Source: Actinacidiphila paucisporea (lineage in GTDB: Bacteria; Actinomycetota; Actinomycetes; Streptomycetales; Streptomycetaceae). From it: DNA of 64,000 nt. The stretch lies in assembly GCF_900142575.1 (NCBI RefSeq), contig NZ_FRBI01000003.1, forward strand, positions 167,926 through 231,925, written 5' to 3'. How positions within the stretch are numbered: the first letter of the stretch is position 1; each line of letters starts with the position of its first letter. Shown here piece by piece: positions 42,906-52,800 of this stretch. Both the position numbers and the translations under genes were made by a program. The notes below the pieces were generated by a model. That model made no database searches and was not told where the DNA came from. It saw nothing but the letters and a program-made list of their open reading frames with translations.

Positions 42906-43823
42906 CTAGGAGTCCGCAGGCGGTTCCTGCAGGCGGGCAGCCTGGTTCTGCAGGGCTGCCACCATTGCCTGTGTCTGAGCGGAAGGGTGCGGCCGGGTCA
43001 CGGTGACGGTCGCGCGGCGGGGCCAGTAGGTGTCGGTGACGGCCACGGCCCGTACGCCCGTCGGCAGGGCCGGTAGGGCCAGGTCGGGGATGACCGTGAT
43101 GCCCAGTCCGGCCGCGACCAGGCTGAGGCGTGTCGACCAGCTGCGCGCGGTGTGGGCGATGTGGGGGTCCGACAGTGTCGGCCAGGCTCCGAACTGCGGC
43201 TCACCCGCCGCGCCGTCCCCGGCGATCCAGTGTTCCTGGGCCAGGTCCGGTACGGTGACGCCGGCGTGGCCCGCGAACCGGTGCGTGTCCGGGACGACCA
43301 CCAGAAGATCGCCTTGGAGCACGGTGGTCTGCCGGAGGTCGCTCAGGTCGTAGTCGGGCAGGCCGTGGCCGACCCCGATGACGGCCATGTCCAGCCGGCC
43401 CATCCGCAGCCGCCGGAGCAGGGCGGGCGTAGCGGCCTCCTCCAGGAGCACGGCGAGACCTGGATGGCCGGAGGTCACCTGCGCCATCGCTCGCGGGACC
43501 AATGCCATGGCGGCGGTGGGGTAGGCGCCGATCGTGAGACGCCCCGCGAGCCGGTCGCGCAAGCCGGCGAGCTCCAGCTCGGTCGCCGCCACGCCGGCGA
43601 GAACCTCCGTCGCGCGGCGGACGAGCACCTGGCCTGCCGGTGTGAGCGCGACGCCGCGTCGTGTGCGGTCGAAGATCGGCGCTCCGGCTGCCGCCTCCAT
43701 GGCAGCGACCTGGCGGGAGACGCCCGACTGTGTGTAGCCGAGCATCTCGGCGGCCCGGGTGAACGATCCCGCGGTGGCGACCTGGTGAACGACGCGGAAG
43801 CCAGTGAGGGTGAACTCTGCCAT
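42906..43823 (-). CDS. LysR-family transcriptional regulator
   Basis: 305 residues. N-terminal winged helix: FRVVHQVATAGSFTRAAEML, then GYTQSGVSRQVAAMEAA (residues 9-46). The substrate domain starts near 92 (GRLTIGAYPTAAMALVPRAM) and includes GRLDMAVIG and LVAAGLGITVIPDLALPALP. Divergent from the SnoaL-like gene across an 86-base gap, the usual LysR arrangement. It probably controls that gene and itself. Effector unknown. Confidence 0.93.
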   Translation of the reverse strand: MAEFTLTGFRVVHQVATAGSFTRAAEMLGYTQSGVSRQVAAMEAAAGAPIFDRTRRGVALTPAGQVLVRRATEVLAGVAATELELAGLRDRLAGRLTIGAYPTAAMALVPRAMAQVTSGHPGLAVLLEEAATPALLRRLRMGRLDMAVIGVGHGLPDYDLSDLRQTTVLQGDLLVVVPDTHRFAGHAGVTVPDLAQEHWIAGDGAAGEPQFGAWPTLSDPHIAHTARSWSTRLSLVAAGLGITVIPDLALPALPTGVRAVAVTDTYWPRRATVTVTRPHPSAQTQAMVAALQNQAARLQEPPADS

Positions 43824-43909
43824 GACCCGAACCTAACATGCGGTTCCGTCATGCGAGTGGTGCCGAATCATCGTTTGACCGCATGGCTGGGGGCGGGCAG
43901 GCTGGTGGC

Positions 43910-44347
43910 ATGACCCAGCAATTCACTCGTGACGAACTCGTGGCACGCCTGGTCCGGGCCGGCGAACTGGAGGTGTCGGGCGAGGATCCGGACGAGGCGG
44001 CGACGTACTTCGACACCGAGGAGTTCCGCTTCCACGGGCCGGACGGCTTCGAGTCCGACTTCGCCGGGCTCAACGACTACTTCGCGTCGGTGCGCGAGGC
44101 ATTCGACGACCGGTCGATACGGCGCGGCATCGTGGTGGCCGAAGGTGACCACGTGGCCTGCCAGACGTGGATCGAAGGCACATTCGCCCGTGAGTTCACC
44201 CAGTCACCGGTCGGCCCGCTGCCGCCCAACGGCAGACGCGTCGTGTTCGACCTGATCAACATCTTCCGCTTCGACGACCGGGGACGCCTTGTCGAGGAGT
44301 GGGTGCGCGTCGACAATCGCGGAGTCTTGCGCCAGCTGGACGCGTAA
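43910..44347 (+). CDS. SnoaL/NTF2-like protein
   Basis: 145 residues from ATG 43910. NTF2-like alpha+beta barrel features: ELVARLVRAGELEVSGEDPD, EEFRFHGPDGFESDFAGLND, RGIVVAEGDHVACQTWIEGT, FDLINIFRFDDRGRLVEEWV. These ester-cyclase-like/hydratase-like folds bind small hydrophobic ligands. The acidic residue in VEEW may be catalytic. Paired with the divergent LysR gene. Confidence 0.85.
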   Translation: MTQQFTRDELVARLVRAGELEVSGEDPDEAATYFDTEEFRFHGPDGFESDFAGLNDYFASVREAFDDRSIRRGIVVAEGDHVACQTWIEGTFAREFTQSPVGPLPPNGRRVVFDLINIFRFDDRGRLVEEWVRVDNRGVLRQLDA

Positions 44348-44493
44348 GGAAGGTATTAGCCGGACGGCCACCGAGGGGGGTGAGACCGTCGGCGACGTCG
44401 CACAGCATAAGTAAGAACGCCGCCCCGCAGTTCGGAACAGCGGAACAGCAGCAGCGACTAATGTCAGGAGCATGTGGCAAGGGGGGAACCGCT

Positions 44494-45279
44494 GTGATCA
44501 GTGAGCCGGAGATGTCGGATGACCCGGGCGGCGACCTACCCGGCGATCTGCTGAGCAACTCCGACGGACCTGGTACCGGGCCCACCGTGGTCCGCGAACC
44601 CCGGCCGTGGCTGTGGGCGGTCGGCGGAATCGCAGTGGCTTCGGCGGTGTGGGCGGCGGTCATGCACGGGACCGGCGGCACGACGCCGGACCTGCACGGC
44701 TACCACCTGAGCGGCAACCCGTGCAGCGGCGACGTTCTCAAGCCTCTCAAGGATGCCGTGGGCAGGCGGGACTTCGTCACGTCCGGCGCAACCGTGAGCA
44801 GGGGACCTGCGCTGGACAAGCTGTCGTGCGTCCTGACCACCGCGTCGTCGGCCGGCGACGGATGGGCAACCACCTACGACATCAGCGTCAGCGTGGAACT
44901 CCACAAGAAGACCGACCCCCGCGCCGAGTTCGAGAACACCCGCCACGCCCGGGTCTCCAACCTCCCCGGCTACGACGCGGGCAGCGACCCCGCGATCGCC
45001 ATCGCCGAGAGCGGTTTCACCTCCGCCGCCGACGTGCACCCCGTGACCGGCGTCGGAGACGAGGGATACCTGCTGACACCCTCCGCCCCCGGCCAGACGC
45101 TTGAAGTCCTCCACGGCGGCGCCGTACTCACCCTCCAGGTCACCGGTTACACCCAGTGGAACGGCACCAACGAGTCCCCGACGGACTCCGGCGACCCGCC
45201 GGAGGAGCCCGACCTCACCCATCTCCGCCCAGCCATGACCACGGCCATGCGCCACTTGATGACGTCCCTGGCCTCCTGA
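44494..45279 (+). CDS. Membrane-anchored hypothetical protein
   Basis: 261 residues from GTG 44494 after GGGGGGAA. An acidic N-terminal cytosolic part of about 45 residues is followed by one membrane segment, PWLWAVGGIAVASAVWAAVM (residues 48-67), and an extracytoplasmic domain. That domain has paired Cys (GNPCSGDVLKP and LDKLSCVLTT), probably disulphide-bonded. The pattern is a frequent Streptomyces type II surface protein. Function unknown. Confidence 0.75.
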   Translation: MISEPEMSDDPGGDLPGDLLSNSDGPGTGPTVVREPRPWLWAVGGIAVASAVWAAVMHGTGGTTPDLHGYHLSGNPCSGDVLKPLKDAVGRRDFVTSGATVSRGPALDKLSCVLTTASSAGDGWATTYDISVSVELHKKTDPRAEFENTRHARVSNLPGYDAGSDPAIAIAESGFTSAADVHPVTGVGDEGYLLTPSAPGQTLEVLHGGAVLTLQVTGYTQWNGTNESPTDSGDPPEEPDLTHLRPAMTTAMRHLMTSLAS

Positions 45280-45595
45280 CGCGGCTGTCGCCCCGTGCGT
45301 CACCTGCGAAGAGCAGTGCAGCTGCGCCGGTGTCCCGCCCGGACCGGCTCCGGAACCATTCGCCCCGCCGCCGCCCCGACGGTCTCCCCGTCACACCCGC
45401 CCTCCTCCTCCAACGCAGCCAGGCTGAGCCTACTCAACTAGAGAAACCCGCCCGGTCAGAGCACTGGACGCACGCTCCACCAGCGGTCGGCCGCAACGCC
45501 CTTGCGGATTCCTGGTCGCGCGGCCGGCCTGTCACTGCGCATCGGTATGCTCCCCGTTCGCGGGCGCCCTGGTCCGCTGGGCCGATGGGAGCGGA
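45280..45595. other. Gene-poor stretch
   Basis: 316 bases with no recognisable gene or strong hairpin. It should contain the promoter of the TPR gene. Confidence 0.45.
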
Positions 45596-47485
45596 ATGAC
45601 GCCGAAGACACCTGGCTCTCGGGCTGCGGCCGAGGTGAGAGCCTGCCGCAACAACGTGGCCGTCGGCCGGCTTTCGCACGCTGCCCACCATCTCGGCCAG
45701 GCACTCTCCCATGATCCGACCTTCGCGTCCGCCTATGCCGCGCTCAGTGACCTCGCCGAGGCCGCCGGGTCGTCCGATGCGGCGCGCGACCTGTTCAAGG
45801 GCGACGGCACCACGGTCTTCTCCGGGAACGCGGCGGCGATCATCGTGTTGATCGCCGGAGAGGGCCGGGCAGCCGACGCCGTCGAACTGCTCGGGTCCCT
45901 GGTGGCCGCTCAACCCGAGAGGCCGTGGGCCGCCGCGCCCTGGTTCAGCCCGGAACTCGCCGCCTCTCTGCCGCTGATATCCATCGGCAAAGCTGTAACG
46001 GCTGTCTGGCAAGCCATCGACAACCCGGCGCCGCCCGAGACGATGATGCCGCTGGCACCATGGCTGGCGCTGGCCCGAATAGCCGCGGAGCGCCGGGACG
46101 CCGACGCCGACCTCCTGTGCGCCCTCTCCGCGTTGGCCAGACGGCTCGGGGCGTACCCGGAGGCGATCGCGTGGTGCGAATTGGCCGAGAAGACCGAACG
46201 TGCCACGGGCAGTACGACGCAGCTCACCCTGATCATGCTCGGCTACGCCCACCGCGACGGCGGACAGCCTGAGCAGGCGATCGACGCCTGGACGCGCGCC
46301 ACCGCGCTGCGGCCCACGAACGCCGATCTCCTGCTCGACCTCGTGGACATCACGTACGACCAGGGCGACTTCGACCAGTCGCTGAGCTGGGCCGAGCGCG
46401 CGGCGGCAGCCGACCGTTCGGGGGTCAAGGCCCGGGCGGCACTCCTCGCGGCCCGATACCGAGCGAGCAGGCAGGCCCACGAGGGCGGCGACGTAGCCCA
46501 GCTGACCGCGCTCATCGAACTCGCACTGGCACATCCGGACGAGTCCTACCTCGCCATGTGCGTATCGCGTGCCTGCCACGACGCGACCTGGCTCCAGACC
46601 GTCCCCCCGCCGACCGAAGCCGTCACCCTGACCTTCGGTCACCTGACCGAGATCGAGGAGTCAGGGCAGGGGAAGGTCACCGGTGTCAGGTCACACGCGA
46701 CGTCCCTCGAAGCACCGACCCCGACGTCCCTCCTTCACACGCGCTTCCCCCGGTCCACGCTCGCGGTGCCGGAACCGTCCGACCCCGACCCGCGCATCCC
46801 CGTCCGTACGGAATTCGGTCCGCCGCTGTGGACCTACCGCGGCACCGAGGCCACCGCGACCGTGCCACCGCCCTCACCGGAGGCCGTCGACCTCGTCCAC
46901 CACGTCGCATCCGGCGTCTGGGCCGACCCCCTGACCGCCTTCGACCGGGCCTCGGCTTTCACGACCCTGGACTCGGCCGATCTCCTGGGGCTGCTCGCCC
47001 ATATGCCACCGCCACGCGAACCGTCATGGGTGAACCTCCAGCGCGAACACCCGCTGTACTGGGAGCGGTTCGCCCAGGCGTGGGTGTGCCTCGGCATCCT
47101 CCACCACCATGTGGAAGAGCCGTGGCCCCGGTCCACCCGGCGCACCCTGCTGCTGCGCCTGCTGTTCGGACCCGAGGACTGGACCGTCGACGCCGCCGCG
47201 TTCGCCCTGTGCGTCGAGGCCTGGCGCAATCCCGGCCGGCGCGCCGAAATCGCGGACGCCGTCTCGCGACGCTACCTCCACGCCGCCCAAGCAGTCGGCC
47301 GGCGGCCGACCGCGCTGCACGACCCCCTCGCGCACGTCGTATTGATCTGCCCAGGCATCGATCCCAAGACAGTGCGCCTGGCTCGAAAGACCCTCGCCGC
47401 CCGGCAAGGCTCGGCGGTCGTGGACGATACGGAGCAGCCCCGTACGTCGATGCTCCGCAAATGGGCCCGTCGCAAGGAAAGATAG
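45596..47485 (+). CDS. TPR-repeat protein
   Basis: 629-residue soluble protein from ATG 45596 after GGAGCGGA. The N-terminal half consists of tetratricopeptide repeats: AVGRLSHAAHHLGQALSHDP, YAALSDLAEAAGSSDAARDL, then AHRDGGQPEQAIDAWTRATA and DITYDQGDFDQSLSWAERAA. After a Pro-rich linker (about 370-440) comes a second helical domain with WADPLTAFDRASAFTTLDSA and a run of aromatic residues (LYWERFAQAWVCLG). Probable protein-interaction scaffold; partner unknown. The short ORF that follows could be coupled to it. Confidence 0.78.
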   Translation: MTPKTPGSRAAAEVRACRNNVAVGRLSHAAHHLGQALSHDPTFASAYAALSDLAEAAGSSDAARDLFKGDGTTVFSGNAAAIIVLIAGEGRAADAVELLGSLVAAQPERPWAAAPWFSPELAASLPLISIGKAVTAVWQAIDNPAPPETMMPLAPWLALARIAAERRDADADLLCALSALARRLGAYPEAIAWCELAEKTERATGSTTQLTLIMLGYAHRDGGQPEQAIDAWTRATALRPTNADLLLDLVDITYDQGDFDQSLSWAERAAAADRSGVKARAALLAARYRASRQAHEGGDVAQLTALIELALAHPDESYLAMCVSRACHDATWLQTVPPPTEAVTLTFGHLTEIEESGQGKVTGVRSHATSLEAPTPTSLLHTRFPRSTLAVPEPSDPDPRIPVRTEFGPPLWTYRGTEATATVPPPSPEAVDLVHHVASGVWADPLTAFDRASAFTTLDSADLLGLLAHMPPPREPSWVNLQREHPLYWERFAQAWVCLGILHHHVEEPWPRSTRRTLLLRLLFGPEDWTVDAAAFALCVEAWRNPGRRAEIADAVSRRYLHAAQAVGRRPTALHDPLAHVVLICPGIDPKTVRLARKTLAARQGSAVVDDTEQPRTSMLRKWARRKER

Positions 47486-47569
47486 AGGGGCAGCCGCAGG
47501 AAGTGCCGTTGATGCCGCAGCAATTCGCTCGGGATACTCACCCGGTGACCGACGACGACCGTCGCCGAG

Positions 47570-47752
47570 GTGCAGCGCGTGATGGAGAGGTGGGCCCGGA
47601 CCGGCGAGGCGGCGGGAGGTCGCTACTTCTGGTGCTCGGACGGGCTGATCGTTCGCGAAGCCGGCATCGCCAACATGACCGCGGCGATCAGCGGCGCACT
47701 CGACGAAGGCGACTTCGAGCAGATTCTCCAGCCGGTGGACGACGGCGAGTGA
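47570..47752 (+). CDS. Short hypothetical ORF
   Basis: 60 residues starting at GTG 47570: MQRVMERWARTGEAAGGRYF, then WCSDGLIVREAGIANMTAAI and SGALDEGDFEQILQPVDDGE. Composition is protein-like and the frame is clean. The upstream region has no good ribosome site, so it may be the tail of a larger lost gene. Confidence 0.4.
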   Translation: MQRVMERWARTGEAAGGRYFWCSDGLIVREAGIANMTAAISGALDEGDFEQILQPVDDGE

Positions 47753-47806
47753 TCGCCCCACGACTGCCGTGTGGGTGCCCAGGCCATCCGCCGCGTCGGC
47801 GCCGAG

Positions 47807-48046
47807 CTACTGGTCTTCCGCCCCCGGCCGGTAGTTCGGATTCGGCTGGAACGCGCCGGAGATCTTCCCGCGTGCGTTGACCTGCCACGCTCCGATGATG
47901 GCCTCAGACGGTACGTCCCCGTTCGGATCGTCGACCATGTCCCCGTCGATCTCGTAGACCCAGCCCCCGGGATTGGCCTTGGCTTCGTCGACCAACTCAG
48001 GCGGGACGTCGCGTTACCCGGCCCGCTTCCTGCTGAACATCCCCAT
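47807..48046 (-). pseudogene. Small hypothetical gene with in-frame TAA
   Basis: ATG 48046 follows GGGAGGGG and opens MGMFSRKRAG. The next codon is TAA (48014-48016), after which the same frame continues RDVPPELVDEAKANPGGWVY, then EIDGDMVDDPNGDVPSEAII and GAWQVNARGKISGAFQPNPN to a stop. The two parts together look like a common Streptomyces family of about 75 residues. A single substitution has therefore interrupted it, unless a TTG at 47995 restarts translation. Function unknown. Confidence 0.65.
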
Positions 48047-48049
48047 GCC

Positions 48050-48154
48050 CTACCCCTCCCTAAGCGTCTGCCCGGCCGCATCGGTGCCGCCCCCGGCGTA
48101 CTCATCGCGGAACTGCTCGTCGGCGACCAGCAGCGCCAGCAGTTCATCCAGGCG
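48050..48154 (-). pseudogene. Fragment related to the 17608-18114 gene
   Basis: Minus-strand reading DELLALLVADEQFRDEYAGG, then GTDAAGQ, nearly identical to the central part of the protein at 17608-18114. The DNA is also alike over about 70 bases. The upstream part of the frame has no similarity, so only this piece is present. It ends in TAG four bases before the ATG of the interrupted small gene. Confidence 0.6.
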
Positions 48155-48549
48155 TGTGCCGACGCCTGGGGGGCGCAGGACGCCATTCCGAAGCCGGGGG
48201 CGAACATCCTGTGGACATCTTCTCAGCGACCGAAGGGAACATCGCACTGTACGAGGACGACGCGGCACAGCGGGTCACCGAGGCCGCGTTCGAACTCCAG
48301 GACCTCGTCGGGCAGTGCGTCGCATTGGACGTGTAACCGGCATGACCGGGCCGGCGTGCCGGATCGCTCGTCCTGCGCGGACTTCGGACGCATGGCCGTC
48401 CTGACGACAACGGACTCCTTGGCAACCTGTGTCCCGCACCAGCCGACGGCCGTTGCCAAGACCGTGCCTCCCCCGGCGACCACGTGACCCGTGTGTCGTA
48501 GCCCTGTGGTGGGGTGAAGTCGAAGGGTGGACGACGAGGGGTGGGGACG

Positions 48550-49797
48550 ATGGGTGAGCATGGGGCTTGGCGGCCTTTTCTGAAGCAGTGGAGTGAGGAG
48601 TGGGTCGCTGCGCACGATCCGGATCAGGACGGGCCGCTCGCGGAGGAGGTCGTACGGGACGCCTGGCTCGGGTTCGCGCCGGCGAGCGAGGCCGAGGTCG
48701 CTGCGGCCGAGGCTCGGCTCGGGCGCCGACTGCCGCCTTCACTGCGGGAGTTCCTGCTCGTCACCAACGGGTGGCGGGATGCGGGGAACTTCATCTACCG
48801 ACTGGCGGGAACCACGGAACTGGAGTGGCTGCGGGACACCGACGACCGCAACTGGATCGAAGTCTGGGAAGACCTCACGGAAGACAACATCGAGGAAGAC
48901 GATGACGGCGAGGAAGCCTTTGGCGTCCAGGAGGCGAAGGTCCTCGCGCGTTCCCTGCGTCTTTCTCTCGAGGGTGACGCCGCGGTCATGTTGCTCGACC
49001 CGGACGACGTGGACGAGGACGGCGAGTGGGCAGGGTACTGGCTCGCCTCCTGGTCCGGCGAGGGGCCGGAGCGGTACGGATCGTTCCACGACCTCATGCG
49101 CCGGCAGTGGGTGTCCTTCCACGCCTTGCGCAAGCCACCGGGTGCCACTCGGGACCACTGGGACGCGGAAGTCGAGCGGGCCCGAGGTGAGGCGCTGGCC
49201 GGGGCGGTGAGCGAACCGCTCGCCACGTTCGCCCAGGCGTACGAGTACGGACGCGAGCGCGCCGATGTCCTGAGCGCGCAGATGAAAGCGATGCTCGGCG
49301 ACTGGCCCCGGATCATCGCGAGCCTGCTGTGGTACAGCCCGACGAAGGACGACCTCCTTCTCAGCCCGCTGTTCGCCACGGAGCTCCTCCCGCTGCTGGT
49401 TCGGCACGACCGGCTCGCCCACCCTCACGACCTGCGGCCCCTACCGCGGCTCAAGGAGTACGCGCCCGAACCGGTACGAACGCTCATCGCCGACTACGAG
49501 GCCCGGACGGAAGAACCAGGCTTCCGGCTCACCTTCGGCGGCGGCCCCGACTTCGACGCGGCCGTGCACGCCGTCATCGACCCTCTCGCCTTGCACCCGG
49601 CCGTTCCAGATCCCCGACCAACCGACAAAGCCTGGCCCGAACTCCGGGCGGCGCTGCGCCTGTGGCGCCCGGAGTGCGAGGACCACGTCGCCCCGGTATC
49701 CCTGCTCGCCGACCCTGTCCTGGCCCAACTGATCACCCAGGCCCGCGGGCACGAGATCCTGGCCACGCCCCGGGGTACGGGCCCCGGCGTCATGTAG
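48550..49797 (+). CDS. SMI1/KNR4-family protein
   Basis: 415 residues from ATG 48550, six bases after GGGGAC. The N-terminal SMI1/KNR4 (SUKH) domain is clear: ASEAEVAAAEARLGRRLPPS, LREFLLVTNGWRDAG near residues 44-78, GSFHDLMRRQW near 180. The C-terminal 200 residues are helical and unassigned. SUKH proteins are common immunity proteins against polymorphic toxins. No toxin gene is visible next to it. Confidence 0.87.
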   Translation: MGEHGAWRPFLKQWSEEWVAAHDPDQDGPLAEEVVRDAWLGFAPASEAEVAAAEARLGRRLPPSLREFLLVTNGWRDAGNFIYRLAGTTELEWLRDTDDRNWIEVWEDLTEDNIEEDDDGEEAFGVQEAKVLARSLRLSLEGDAAVMLLDPDDVDEDGEWAGYWLASWSGEGPERYGSFHDLMRRQWVSFHALRKPPGATRDHWDAEVERARGEALAGAVSEPLATFAQAYEYGRERADVLSAQMKAMLGDWPRIIASLLWYSPTKDDLLLSPLFATELLPLLVRHDRLAHPHDLRPLPRLKEYAPEPVRTLIADYEARTEEPGFRLTFGGGPDFDAAVHAVIDPLALHPAVPDPRPTDKAWPELRAALRLWRPECEDHVAPVSLLADPVLAQLITQARGHEILATPRGTGPGVM

Positions 49798-49842
49798 GGC
49801 TGATTCGGGGTGCCCCGGTCGGAAGAGAGTCCGGGGCGGAGG

Positions 49843-52800
49843 TCACGGTAGCCAGCGGCCGGCCTGCTGGCGGGTGACGCGTTCGGCGTCCACGTGCCAC
49901 AGGCGGTTCTTGCCGTCCCACCGGGCACCGATGGTTCGCTTCGCCTCGTCCTTCTCCGCGAAGGGGACGTTCAGGTAGAGGCGTCCTGCGACGACCGCAC
50001 CCGGGCGGACACCCTCGGCACTCGATTCCGCAGACGGGGCGGCAGGGGTGGCGGCGTGGGGTTTCCAGGCGGTCCGATCCTTGCGGGCGCGGCCGACGAC
50101 GCGGCCGACACGTGCACAGGATGTCGGGTCGGTGAGCCGCATCATCAGGTCCGTCGGGCCGATGTTCGCCAGGAGGTTGAGTGAGCCGTGCCAGAGGACG
50201 GTGTCGTCGAGGATGAGGACCTTCTCGTGCATGCGCTCGCGGAAGTCCACCTCGCAGCCGGCCGACCGTAGTTCGTCGATCTGTTGCTGGTGGCGGATCA
50301 CGGCGGCGGTGTCGCGCTGTTCCTCAGCTGGGCGGGTATGGACGACGACGCGTATTCCCGCGGCGGTGCGTGCGGCGAGCTGCGCCGACCACTTGGCCAC
50401 GGGCTTCGGGTCCAGGAAGGCGCAGTAGATCTCGATACTGGTGCCGGCGTGCGCGATGTCCCACTCGACGGCCCGGTACACCTCGTCTGCTGGGAAGAAC
50501 GCCGGGCGGGCGAGTTCTTCCTCGGACAACCCGCCGAGCTGCGCGGCGCCGCGGGTCGGTACGAGCTGGTCGGCGGACATCAGCTGGGCGTGTGCCCCGA
50601 GGTGGTCGAGCATGCGCATGGCTTCGCTGTGGGGAGGCAGGTGCCGCCTCAGGTGGTCGGCGTCGGCGACGACGACAAGGTGGTCCTGGGCCCGGCTCAG
50701 TGCGACGTTGAGCAGGCGGCAGGTCTGCGAGTCGAGGCCCGTGCCCTGGTAGAAGTAGCCCGGATGTCTCCCGGCGCCCGCGACGGTGTCCATGACGACA
50801 ACCGGGCGCTGGCTGCCTTGAAAACGATGAATGGTGTCGACCAGGCCTTCGTACTCCTGGCCGAAGCGGTACTTCAGACTCCCCTGGAGCGCACGGACCT
50901 GGGCACGGTAGGGGGCGATCACCCCGAGGCGGTCGGTGGCGCGCTCGCCTCGTACGATCTCGTCCGAGTCCCATTTACGGCCCGGGAGTACCCCCTCGTA
51001 CTGCAGGCCGCGCACGATCTCGTGGACGACGGCCTCGTTGACGGTGTTGGTCTTGTGGTCGGAGCCGGGGATGCGCTGCTCGGAGGTGTCGACGAGGATC
51101 ACGGGCGCGTCGATCAGGCCGTTGAACGGGATGCTGCTGCGATCCTGGCGGCCGGTGGCGAGTCGGGCGTCCGGGTAGGCGACCGTGTTGACGAGATCGC
51201 AGATCGGGGCCCGCATGCGGTACTGGGTGTCGAGGGCTACGAGACGGGAGTCCGGACGCACCCGGCCGCCGGGGTCCACCAGACCAGCCGCATGGAAGGG
51301 ATCCCGGGCAGCCCAGTGCCGCGAGTGCCCGCGCTCCGCCTCCGTCGACTCGGGGTCGCTGTCGCCTTTGATCACCGCAGGCAGTTGGCGGAAGTCCCCA
51401 GCGACGACCACGCGCTTGCCCGCGAGTCCGGCGGCCAGCCAGGCGGCGGGCAGACTTACCATCCCGGCCTCGTCCATGACGACGACATCGACCTGGTCGA
51501 GAAGCTTGCGGGCCTGGATGGCCTTGGCAACGGTCGCACCCATGACACGGCATTTGGCCCGCACGGTGTCCTGCATCGTCCTGCGCTGCTTGTCGAGTCC
51601 GTCGATCCGCTCTTGGAGCTGCTCGGCCTGCTGGGCGAGCACAGGCCGGGGCGACGCCCCTGCGAGCCGCGCGCGGGCGGTGGCTGCCCGATCCTGCAGG
51701 TCCTCGATGGCGACGGCGGTCCGGCGAGCACGAAGCGTGCTGTCGGCGGCAAGCCGCCGTGCTGCCGCTGCGGCGGTGTCGGCGCGGGTGATGTCGTCCT
51801 GGAGCTCAGCCAGTTGGGCCTCCCTGCGCTTGGCGAAAATGCCTTTGGGCACGCCCATCTGGAGGATTTTCGAGCGGAGCCGGGACGCCTCCGCCTCTGC
51901 TCCCAGTTGCTCCGCCTCGGCAGCCTTCGCAGCCTGTGCGTCTACGGCACGTGTGGCACGGGCTCCGGTGAGCTTTTCCTCGATCGACGCAGCCTCGTCA
52001 TGGAGGGCGATGACGGCGCGTGTTCCGGACAGAGCGTGTGCGGCCTCGGTCAGCGCGGCATCCAGCCGGGCCGACATACGGGCCGTGATCCGAGCCGTGT
52101 CGACCTGCTCGCCATAGCGCTCGTTCAGCGAGGGAAGTTCGATGGCGCCCGCACGCTGCACCAGACCGTCGGTGAAACCGGGTTCGGCGCGCATGAGATC
52201 GCAGACGCGTTCCAGCGCCTGGTCGACGGCCACCTTCGTCGGGGCAACGAACAGGACTTTGAGGCCCTGTCTTACGCTGCCCTCGATGATGTGGCCGACC
52301 ACATCGGTCTTGCCCGTACCCGGCGGTCCCCAGAGGAACAGGACCTGACTCCCCAGGGCCTGTTCCACGGCCTGGCGCTGGCGTGCGTTGAGGTTGAGCC
52401 CGGACCAGCCGGCGACCCACCGAGCGGGGTCGGGAACCCGGGCGTTGCGGGGACTGCCCTGCCCGAGTATCCAGCCGGCGCTCTCCAGCCGCACGGTGCT
52501 GTTCGGCGTACCGACCGTTTCAAGACTCCGAGCCATGGCGGCCCAGCTCTCGGCGTCGTCCCTGCGCAGTTGGGCGCTGGTCACCGAGAGCCCCCATTCG
52601 GGTCCGGTGACCACGACCCGGATCTTGCCGTCGGGCATGCGGGACACCTCGGCCGGCGTCCACGGGCCGCGGGCTTGTGAGGGGCGGATCAGGACCTTGG
52701 CGCCGTCCAGCACCGGATTCCACTTGCGGCAGGTGAAGACGTACTCGGTTCGTCCTCCCCCGGTGGTGACCCGGCGCCCCGAGCCGAGCGAGACCTTCTC

